From NCBI RefSeq assembly GCF_029227915.1, contig NC_079876.1, positions 4,342,001-4,406,000 of the forward strand: 64,000 nt of DNA, given 5' to 3'. The translations under genes and the position numbers were made by a program. Below are positions 53,664 to 62,115 of the stretch, piece by piece. Positions within the stretch are counted from its first letter, which is position 1; the number at the start of each line of letters is the position of its first letter. The notes below the pieces were generated by a model. That model was not told the DNA's origin. It did no database searches and worked only from the letters and a program-made list of their open reading frames with translations. This DNA comes from Hydractinia symbiolongicarpus. Taxonomy: Eukaryota > Cnidaria > Hydrozoa > Anthoathecata > Hydractiniidae.

Positions 53664-56600
53664 AAATTTTTAAATAAAGCGCTACCACAGCGCCCAGTGT
53701 AATCGCTGAGTTCCGTCAATAACGTAAAATTAAGAAGAATGTTATTTCTTCGGGTCCAATTGTCTCATTTATCACATTCATCAGGTCACAGTCCAAAGTT
53801 AGTTCAGTTAAGTCCCACAATCAATCGTTTCATTGTTAAAAGCGATGCAACCTAGTAATCTCAGAAAAATATCGCTAAATACATGTTGGTACGAATATTT
53901 GACGCAACTGTTGTAGTTGAAACGGACTGATACCGTTAGAAAGTCAATGAAATGTAGCTTTTTAAACTTTCGCTATTTTTTTATCGCGCGATAACGGATA
54001 GGATTGGTCCCACAGTAAAGAATGATTTATTTATCTAAACGTTTAAATGAAGCGCTACCACAGCGCCCAGTGTAATCGCTGAGTTCCAGCAATCACGACA
54101 AATTAAGAAGAATGTTATTTCTTGGGGTCCAATTGTCTCACTTATCACATTTATCAGCTCACAGTACAAAGTAAGTTCAATTAAGTCCCACAGGTAATCG
54201 TTTCGTTGTTAAAAGCGATGCAACTTAGTAATATCAGAAAAATACCGCTAAGTACATGTTGGTACGAATATGTGACCCAACCGTTGTAACTCAAACGGAC
54301 TGACACCGTTAGAAAGTCAATGAAATATAGTTTTTGAAACTGTTGCTATTTCTTCAGCGCGCCATAACGGCCAGGATTTGTCCCACACTTAAAAATGACT
54401 TATTTATCTAACGTTTTAAATGAAGCGCTACCACAGCGCCCAGTGTAATCGGTGAGTCCCGGCAATCATTTCACATTAAGAAGAATGTTATTTCTTGGAG
54501 TCCAATTGTTTCACTTTCACATTTATAAGGTCGCGGTCCAAAATCAGTTCAATTAAGTCCCAAAGTCAATCGTTTCACTGTTAAAAGCCATACAACCCAG
54601 TAATATCAGAAAAATATCGCTAAATACATGTTGGTACGAACATTTGCCTCAATCGTTGTAACTCAAACGGATTGATACTGTTAGAAAGTCAATGAAATTT
54701 ACTTTTTGAAACTGTCTCTATTTCTTCAGCGCGGGATAACGGCTAAGATTGGTCCCACAGTAAGAAATGACTTATTTATCTAAATTGTTAAATGAAGCGC
54801 TACAACAGCGCCCAGTGTAATCGCTGATTTCCAGCAATCACGTCAAATTAAGAAGAATGTTTTTTCTTGGAGACCAATTGTCTCATTTATCACATTTATC
54901 AGGACACAGTCCAAAGTTAGTTCAACTAAGTCCCACAATCAATCGTTTCTTTGTTAAAAGCGATGCAACCTAGTAATCTCAGAAAAATATCGCTAAATAC
55001 ATGTTGGTACGAATATGTGACGCAACTGTTGTAGTTGAAACGGACTTATACCGTTAGAAAATCAATGAAATGTAGCTTTTGAAACTTTTGCTATTTTTTC
55101 ATCGCGCGATAACGGATAGGATTGGTCCCACAGTAAAGAATGATTTATTTATCTAACTTTTTAAATGAAGCGCTACCACAGCGCCCAGTGTAATCGGTGA
55201 GTCCCGGCAATCATTTCACATTAAGAAGAATGTTATTTCTTGGATTCCAATTGTTTCACTTTCACTTTTATAAGGTCACGGTCCAAAATCAGTTCAATTA
55301 AGTCCCAAAGTCAATCGTTTCACTGTTAAAAGCCATACAACCTAGTAATATCAGAAAAATATCGCTAAATACATGTTGGTACGAACATTTGCCTCAACCG
55401 TTGTAACTCAAACGGATTGATACTGTTAGAAAGTCAATGAAATGTACTTTTTGAAACTGTCTCTATTTCTTCAGCGCGGGATAACGGTTAAGATTGGTCC
55501 CACAGTTAAAAATGACTTATTTATCTAAATTTTTAAATGAAGCGCTACAACAGCGCCCAGTGTAATCGCTGATTTCCAGCAATCACGTCAAATTAAGAAG
55601 AATGTTTTTTCTTGGAGACCAATTGTCTCATTTATCACATTGATCAGGTCACAGTCCAAAGTTAGTTCAATTAAGTCCCAGAGTCAATCGTTTCATTGTT
55701 AAAACCGATGCAACCTGGTAATCTCAGAAGAAAATCGTTAAATACATGTTGGTACGAATATGTGACCCAACCGTTGAAACTCAAACGGACTGGCACCGTT
55801 AGAAAGTCAATGAAATGTAGTTTCTGAAACTTTCGCTATTTTTTCATCGCGCGATAACGGATAGGATTGGTCCCACAGTAAAAAATGATTTATTTATCTA
55901 AATTTTTAAATCAAGCGCTACCACAGCGGCGAGTGTAATCGCTGAGTTCCAGCAATCACGTCAAATTAAGAAAAATGTTTTTTCTTGGACTCCAATTGTC
56001 TCATTTATCACATTTATCAGGTCACAGTCCAAAGTTAGTTCAATTAAGTCCCACAGTCAATAGTTTCATTGTTAAAAGCGATGCAACCTAGTAATATCAG
56101 AAAAATATCGCTAAATACATGTTGGTACGAATATGTGACCCAACCATTGTAACTGAAACGGACTGATACTGTTAGAAATTCAATGAAATGTACTTTTTGA
56201 AACCGTCTCTATTTCATCAGCGCGGGATAACGGCTAGGATTGGTCCCACAGTAAGAACTGACTTTTTATCTAAATTTTTAAATGAAGCGCTACCACATCG
56301 CCCAGTGTAATCGCTGAGTTTCAGCAATCATTTCATATTAAGAAGATTGTTATTTCTTGGAGTCCAATTGTCTCACCTTCACATTTATAAGGTCACAGTC
56401 AATAATCAGTTCAATTTAGTCCCACAGTCAATCGTTTCACTGTTAAAAGCAATGCAACCTAGTAATCTCAGAAAAATATCGCTAAATACATGTTGGTACG
56501 AATATGTGACCCAACCGTTAAAACCCAAACGGACTGGCACCGTTAGAAAGTCAATGAAATGTAGTTTTTGAAACCTTCGCTACTTCTTGATCGCTCGATA

Positions 56601-58860
56601 ACGGATAGGATTGGTCCTACAGTAAAGAATGATTTATTTATCTATAATTTTAAATGAAGCGCTACCACAGCGCCCAGTGCAATCGCTGAGTTCCAGCAAT
56701 CACGTCAAATTAAGAAGAATGTTGTTTCTTGGAGTCCAATTGTCTCACTTTCACATTTATAAGGTCACAGTCCATAATCAGTTCAATTACGTCCCACAGT
56801 CAACCCTTTCACTGTTAAAAGCCATACAACCTAGTAATGTCAGAACAATATCGCTAAATACATGTTGGTAAGAATATGTGCCTCACCCGTTGTAACTCAA
56901 ACGGATTCATACTGTTAGAAAGTCAATAAAATGTACTTTTTGAAACGGTCTCTATTTCTTCAGCGCGGGATAACGGCTAGGATTGGTCCCACAGTAAGAA
57001 ATTACTTATTTATCTAAATTTTTAAATGAAGCGCTACCACAGCGCCCAGTGTAATCGCTGATTTCCGGCAGTCACGACAAATTAAGAAGAATTTTTTTCT
57101 TGGAGTCCAACTGTTTCATTTATCACATTTACCAGGTCACAGTCCAAAGTTAGTTCAATTAAGTTCTACAGTCAATCGTTTCATTGTTAAAAGCGATGCA
57201 ACCGAGTTATCTCAGAAAAATATCGCTGAACACATGTTGGTACGAATATGTTACCCAACCGTTGAGACTCAAACGGACTGGCACCGTTAGAAAGTCAATG
57301 AGATGTAGTTTTTGAAACTGTCGCTATTTCTTCATCTCGCGATAACGGCTAGGATTGGTCCCACAGATAAAAATTGACATATTTATTTAAACTTTTAAAT
57401 GAAGCGCTACCACAGCGCCCAGCGTAACCGCTGAGTTCCGGCAATGATGTCAAATTAGGAAGAATGTTATTTCTTAAAATCCAATTTCCTCATTTATCAC
57501 ATTTATAAGGTCACAGTCCATAATCAGTTCAATTAAGTCCCACAGTCAATTGTTTCACTGTTAAAAGCCATACAACCTAGTAATATCAGAAAAATATCGC
57601 TAAACACATGTTGGTTCGAATATGTGACCCAACCGTTGAAACTCAAACGGACTGACACCGTTAGAAAGTCAATGAAATGTAGTTTTTGAAACTGTCGCTA
57701 TTTCTTCATCGCGCGATAACGGATAGGATTGGTCCCACAGTAAGGAATGACTTATTTATCTAATTTTTTAAATAAAGAGCTACCACAGCGCCCAGTGTAA
57801 TCGTTGATTTCCGGCAATCATGTCAAATTAAGAAGAATTTTTTTTCTTGGCGTCCATTTGTGTCATTTATCACATTGATCAGGTCACGGTCCAAAGTTAG
57901 TTCAATTAAGTCCCACAGTCAATCGTTTCACTGTTAAAAGCGATGCAACCTAGTAATATCAGATAAATATCGCTAAATACATGTTGGTACGAATATGTGA
58001 CCCAACCGTTGAAACTCAAACGGACTGACACCCTTAAAAAGTTAATGAAATGTAGTTTTTGAAACTGTTGCTATTTCTTCAGCGCGCGATGACGGCTAGG
58101 ATTGGCCCCACAGTAAAGAACGACTTATTTACCTAAACTTTTAAATTAAGAGCTACCACAGCGCCCAGTGTAATCGCTGAGTTCCGGCAATCACGTCAAA
58201 TTAAGAAGAATGTTTTTTCTTGGAGTCCAATTGTCTCATTTATCTCATTTATCAGGTCACAGTCCAAAGTTAGTTCAATTAAGTCCCACAGTCAATCGTT
58301 TTACTATTAAAAGCGATGCAACCTAGTAATATCAGATAAATATCGCTAAATACATGTTGGTACGAATATGTGACCCAACCGCTGTAACTCAAACGGACTG
58401 ACACCGTTAGAAAGTCAATGAAATGTAGTTTTTGAAACTATTGCTATTTCTTCAGCGCGCGCTAACGGCTAGGATTGGCCCGCAGCAAAAAAATGACTTT
58501 TTCTAGCTTAATTTTTAAAGGAAGCGCTACCAGAGCGCCCAGTGTAATCGCTGAGTTCTGGCAATTACGTCAAATTAGGAAAAATGTTACTTCTTGGAGT
58601 CGAATTTTCTCATTTATCACATTTATCAGGTCACAGTCCAAAGTTAGTTCAATTAAGTCCCACAGTCAATCGTTTCATTGTTAAAAGCGATGCAGCCTAG
58701 TAATATCAGAAAAATATCGCTAAATACATGTTGGTACGAATATGTGACCAAACCGTTGTAACTGAAACGGACTGACACCGTTAGAAAGTCAATGAAATGT
58801 AGTTTTTGAAACTCTCGCTATTTCTTCAGCGCGCGATAACGGATAGGATTGGTGCCACAG
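53664..58860. repeat. More diverged monomers, with a 745-bp duplication
   Basis: Units start at 53664, 54037, 54410, 54782, 55155, 55527, 55900, 56272, 56644, 57016, 57389, 57762, 58135 and 58509. The pair at 54410 and 54782 (AATCGGTGAGTCCCGGC; GCTACAACAGCGCCC with GATTTCCAGC) recurs at 55155 and 55527. To the right of 55.9 kb neighbouring units differ more from each other by eye, and no multi-unit period is obvious. The plus-strand openings at 56347-56571 and 56629-56871 follow the same variant in two units and are not genes. Confidence 0.86.
58785..58860. repeat. Left copy of 76-bp overlap flanking the retroelement
   Basis: The satellite segment starting AAAGTCAATGAAATGTAG and ending GGTGCCACAG. 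The same 76-bp stretch of the monomer restarts the array on the right of the element, with no length change and six mismatches. It may be a long target-site duplication, or simply two monomers joined by exchange. Confidence 0.6.
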
Positions 58861-58997
58861 TTTTTTATCTATTTTTTATTTATTTCTTTATTTAAAGTTG
58901 GATCCAGGATAGTTACAAAGTACTAATTTACACCAACTATCAAATTAAAACATGAAAATACTAAGTGATAAAAATACAAATGAAATACTAAAATAAA
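58861..58997 (-). other. 3' untranslated region and A-rich tail of the retroelement
   Basis: Between the stop of the protein and the satellite is about 137 bp of AT-rich sequence. On the minus strand it ends in a run of A-rich words including AATAAA-like hexamers (TTTATT on the plus strand near 58875), directly abutting satellite at 58860. An A-rich 3' end joined to target DNA is the expected product of target-primed reverse transcription. It fixes the orientation of insertion. Confidence 0.8.
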
Positions 58998-59405
58998 TCA
59001 TCGATTGATCCCCGAATGAGCAGCACAGAGTTTACATTGGCAGTATATTTCAACGTGCCTGATGACAGATTTGAATTCTTTTAGATCTGTCACATTTTTG
59101 ACACACGCAGGTAGGTAATTCCAGGCTAGGCTAGCGCGAAATTGAAAAGAATTCTGCCCGATACTGCTTTTAGAAGGTGGAATGACCAGTACAGTACCAC
59201 GCCTAAGACTGTAAGTAGTCTCCTTCTTTCGAAAAATATCCCACATTAGTTCAGGGTTCAATCCATGAAGACACTTATAAACTTCAGTTACAAGGCTTTT
59301 CAGATTTCTATCATGGATAGGCATCATACTAGATATTTCCAGTATTTCTGTATAGGTTTTCTGCATCAGACCAGTTTTTGCACACAACGCTCTTTCATGG
59401 GTTGC
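58998..59405 (-). pseudogene. C-terminal region of the retroelement protein
   Basis: Same frame as the preceding segment after its TAG; a start Met at 59387 is incidental. Visible blocks are HDRNLKSLVTEVYKCLHGLN, YSLRRG, GQNSFQFRASLAWNYLP and a Cys-rich end, CQCKLC, before a TGA at 59000-58998. These match the region beyond the reverse-transcriptase thumb in many CR1/L2/Jockey-like proteins. Its function is poorly defined in the family; the final cysteines may contact nucleic acid. It supports the view that the element was complete at its 3' end when it inserted. Confidence 0.87.
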
Positions 59406-59951
59406 CTAAATGAGATTGTGTGCCTGTTTGCTGCAGAACATCCATACAAGGGGGCAATAATTGAAACAAGGTAAAAAAAATGAGTTAAATAATAAATCAA
59501 CTTGATCTTGTTTGAGAAAATTTCGTATCCTCAGGAGTGCTTTTGTCTTTGAGGAAGCACTTTTGCACATCCCTTTTACGTGAGGGTAAAATGAAAGTTT
59601 TTCATCCAGAGTAATACCTAGTAACTTAACTTGTTTTGAAGGAGCAATAGAAGATGAGCCAATCTGAATGCTGATATTGCCAACATCAGCTCCCAGAATT
59701 ATCATCTGAAACTTGCTTGGATTTGCAACCATACCATTTGAGTTGAACCAGTTTACCACTTTGACTATGTCAGAGTGCAAACTTTCTAGAACAGCAGTAA
59801 TGCTACTCTTACAACTAAAAATGGTGTTGTCGTCGGCAAAGTTGCAGGTATCACCCTCCAATAACAGGAACAACAAATCATTAATAAACACATTGAATAA
59901 TATCGGTCCTAGGACAGAGCCTTGAGGAACTCCTAACAAATTTCTAACCAC
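59406..59951 (-). pseudogene. Reverse transcriptase, C-terminal half
   Basis: Fourth frame segment, 181 codons from a GTG that is an artefact of the frameshift. It opens with motif B, LGVPQGSVLGPILF (residues 6-19), followed by motif C, NFADDNTIF (37-45), with the two catalytic Asp residues, then NPSKFQ (77-82) and LLGITLD (110-116), which mark the thumb entry. The PCFNYCPLVWMFCSK block near the end is characteristic of this LINE group. The frame closes at a TAG (59408-59406) inside that conserved region, where the reading frame continues uninterrupted beyond it, so the stop is a point mutation rather than a natural end. Confidence 0.92.
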
Positions 59952-60457
59952 TCACTAACCGAGGAACCTAACCTCACTCGATGTTTCCTGTTTGATAGAT
60001 AGCTCAGTACAAGCTTTAATGTATTATATCCAACGCCATATGCCTCGAGTTTTGCAATTAAAAGACCAGAAGGGAGACAATCAAACGCTTTGGATAAATC
60101 CATCAAAACTGCACCGACTTTTCCAGATTTTGAGAGACATTCTTGCCACTTTTGAAGCATGTTTAAAATAGCATACTGACAGCTGTAACTCTTTCGAAAT
60201 CCACAAAGATATTTAGACAAAAAGGTGTTGAAGAATGGTAACAGTTGTTTGGCTAAAATGCTCTCAAAAACTTTGGAAACAGTTGGTAACAAACTGACAG
60301 GTCTATAATTTACCTTGTCTGTGGAGCTACCCTTTTTATATAAAGGGATTATCTCTGCCAAAGAAAAAAGACTAGGAAAAACAGAACTGTCAATAATAGA
60401 AGTGTTAAAACATTTTGTAAGTACTGGAACACAATATCTAGCAGCTAATTTAAGCAT
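59933..60457 (-). pseudogene. Reverse transcriptase, N-terminal half
   Basis: Third frame segment, 174 codons from an internal ATG at 60457 that is unlikely to be a true start. It has the fingers and palm motifs of LINE reverse transcriptases: NYRPVSLLP at residues 50-58, GFRKSYSCQYAI at 86-97 and motif A, GAVLMDLSKAFD at 115-126, holding the metal-binding Asp at 120. In this family the phrase after motif A is usually close to 'xxPHxLL'; here it reads CLPSGLL, one possible decay site. It overlaps the next frame by 19 bp, and the real join is a frameshift near SVSEWL at about 59,940. Confidence 0.9.
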
Positions 60458-60951
60458 CTGACTTTCTTGCTATCATCTAACGCAAGAATTTCCTTAAACA
60501 TGACATCCTCACAAATTGGAGACAACTCAAAAGTATGTGTCTGTTTTTTCGATTTAATGAAGAGGACACTAGGATGAGACGCATACTTCTCAACTGCAGC
60601 AAGAACAGCATCACACTTGGATGAAAGAGCTTGAGGAATGTGTGGCATGTTAAGGTTGTCAGTAATTTTATTAAAATATTCATTAAATATGTTTGCAATA
60701 TCACTATCATTATTATATTGAATATATTTGTCAACAAGAATAATTCTCTCTTTACCATATTTGGCTTTTTCATTAAACAAAGGTTTTACCGATTTCCAAA
60801 AACCTTTACCCATATTACTTCGGCCAAAGTTGGAAAAGAAAGTTTTCTTGTCCTGCCTATTTATATTGACCACCAAGTTTCTTTTTTTTTTAAATGCTCT
60901 CACATCATCGTCTTTCCCGGAAGTGTTAGCTACCCTTTCAACGCGAACGTT
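60445..60951 (-). pseudogene. Linker between endonuclease and reverse transcriptase
   Basis: A shifted frame continues the same protein after the break near 60,940. The annotated open part can be read from a GTG at 60903, but the frame is open upstream to about 60,951 and joins the endonuclease by similarity of style (basic RAFKKKRNLVVNINRQDKK). It includes GFWKSVKPLFNEK and ANIFNEYFNKITDNL, typical of the segment between the two enzyme domains in such elements. It ends at LDDSKKVRCLN and a stop. At this point relatives usually have a conserved Lys-Ala-Thr-Gly type block before the next helix. That block is not visible, so a small deletion probably accompanies the frame change. Confidence 0.78.
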
Positions 60952-61882
60952 TCATGATCGCCTTTCTGAGAGTTTTAGAGACATGGGGCCTATTATTTAC
61001 CCTGAGAAACTTGGTTTTCAATGGAGCATGTCTATCTAATAAAGATGTAAATATACTATGAAAATCATCATAATTTGAGATATTGGTCATAGACCGAGAA
61101 ATATCCTCTAAAAAATAAGTTTCATCAAAATTCTTATAGCACCGGTAACTAATTTTAAGTGGTGGTAGTTTGACATATTGTGTTTTAAGCATTGTATAAA
61201 CTAAGGAATGATAATCACTCAACCCAGTTACAGCCGCTCCTGTATGCATGAGAGAGTGTTTCCTGTTGGAAAGAATCAAATCAATGCAAGATCCCGAAGA
61301 GGACTTCCAACAAGTTTTCTCCTTCATGTGATTATAAAGAGAGTGAGTTAGTAAAAACTCCCCTAAATCAGTATCAGCTGGATCTAGGTTGAAATCACCA
61401 TTTATCAAGATATTATCATAATTATAGAAATCTAGATCTTCTGAAAGTTGAGACAAAAAATATTTGGAGTTTTGACTTGGTGGTCTATAAATACTGCATA
61501 CTAACCATTTTTGTTTTCGTAGTCTTAATTCAACAATTGTAACTTGAATATTAGGGTTTAAGATAAACTGCTCAAGACGACGTGATGGGATGTCACTCTT
61601 AACAAAAGTTAACAATCCACCTCTATTCGCGCTGAGGTCTAAACGATATGGATTCGAGTAACCGTCCATTACAAATTGACTTGAAGGAAATGAACTATCC
61701 AGCTTTGTTTCTGCAACTGTTATGACGTCAAAGAGATCATCCATAACACACTTGAAACTCTCAAACTTATTACGAATTGAGTTGATGTTTAAATAACCAA
61801 TAAAAACATTTTTTGGTTGGTCTCGTCGTAAACGATGCATTTTATCAATATCATTCTCCAAATCTGGTTGCTCAGGAGCCAT
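60938..61882 (-). pseudogene. APE-type endonuclease domain of the retroelement
   Basis: A 314-codon stretch from ATG at 61882. A longer reading begins at a TTG one codon earlier, and the frame is open upstream to the TGA at 61909-61907. Counting from that TTG, the order of motifs fits the apurinic-endonuclease fold used by LINEs to nick target DNA: GYLNINSIRNKF (30-41), AETKLD with the catalytic-type Glu at 59, SIYRPP with Tyr at 133, NGDFN at 162-166 with Asp and Asn, and SDYHS at 223-227 with Asp and His. All key residues appear present, so this domain may have decayed least. The stop at 60938-60940 follows LRKAIMKRSR, where related proteins continue into the linker, so a frameshift just before it is likely. 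It acts in cis with the reverse transcriptase downstream. Confidence 0.9.
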
Positions 61883-61906
61883 CAACTCAGTGTTGCTTGA
61901 AGGATA

Positions 61907-62038
61907 TCAATATTTGTTTATAACTTCAGCTAGATTTTTTGTTAATAATTTAGTACCATTTTTGTTCAGATGCAAGTTGCTACCATTAAGACGAACTTTG
62001 TTGATGTTGTTGTTGACGATATAGCAAATATTTCTTAA
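61907..62038 (-). pseudogene. ORF1 C-terminal remnant of the retroelement
   Basis: A 43-codon frame runs from the element's 5' edge to a TGA at 61909-61907. It includes LHLNKNGTKLLTKNLAEVIN. In many LINEs of this group a similar 'HLN..GT..L' stretch ends an ORF1 domain related to SGNH-type esterases, where the conserved histidine lies in such a block. That match is from memory, not a search. The frame is the same as that of the endonuclease downstream and is separated from it by one stop, so it could be either the natural end of ORF1 or a polyprotein interrupted by mutation. Everything upstream is lost to truncation. Confidence 0.6.
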
Positions 62039-62039
62039 T

Positions 62040-62115
62040 AAAGTCAATAAAATGTAGTTTTTGAAACTGTCGCTGTTTCATCAGCGCGCGATAACGGCTA
62101 GGATTGGTCCCACAG
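62040..62115. repeat. Right copy of 76-bp overlap flanking the retroelement
   Basis: Begins AAAGTCAATAAAATGTAG and ends GGTCCCACAG, matching 58785-58860 with six substitutions. Together the left part-unit (351 bp from 58509) and this right part-unit (about 98 bp to 62138) make one monomer plus this overlap. Confidence 0.6.

Larger units (their letters stand above)
1..58860. repeat. Satellite array, ~373-bp monomer, left block
   Basis: Uninterrupted head-to-tail tandem array. Using the landmark AAATTTTTAAAT as unit start, successive starts fall at 1, 374, 746, 1118, 1491, 1863, 2235, 2607, 2978 and so on to 58509, nearly always 371-375 bp apart. The exceptions are seven 514-bp and four 209-bp intervals. 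All units share one orientation. The sequence is AT-rich, with stops in all frames of most units, so it is non-coding. The array is still running at position 1, so its left end lies outside the window. Uniform spacing with many sequence subfamilies is typical of a centromeric or pericentromeric satellite. That role is inference from organisation only. Confidence 0.98.
58861..62040 (-). mobile_element. Degenerate non-LTR retrotransposon (APE-type LINE, Jockey/CR1-L2-like)
   Basis: About 3.2 kb of sequence unrelated to the satellite interrupts it. Read on the minus strand it encodes, in order, the tail of an ORF1-like protein, an apurinic-type endonuclease, a linker, a reverse transcriptase and a C-terminal region, then an untranslated region and an A-rich end. 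These parts and their order are those of a LINE of the Jockey/CR1-L2 kind, which nicks DNA and primes reverse transcription at the target. It cannot be active: there are frame changes near 60,940, 60,450 and 59,940, and a stop at 59406-59408. Most of ORF1 and any promoter are missing, as expected for 5' truncation during insertion. The nearest relatives I recall are from cnidarians and other invertebrates, but I could not search. Confidence 0.93.

Noticed and set aside
56347-58684. Plus-strand openings at 56347-56571, 56629-56871 and 58475-58684
   Set aside because: All lie in satellite units in comparable phase and have no conserved domain. They reflect single-unit variants.
1-58860. CRISPR-like array
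   Set aside because: Units are ~373 bp, contiguous, and similar along their whole length. There are no short identical repeats separated by unique spacers.
59265-61039. Plus-strand openings at 59265-59474, 59713-59925, 60631-60957 and 60728-61039, and the minus-strand one at 60477-60773
   Set aside because: They overlap the retroelement protein on the other strand or in another frame. Only the minus-strand frames listed as features carry recognisable motifs.
58861-62040. LTR retrotransposon or virus-derived insertion
   Set aside because: No terminal repeats, integrase, protease or capsid motifs. Endonuclease before reverse transcriptase with an A-rich 3' end is LINE organisation.
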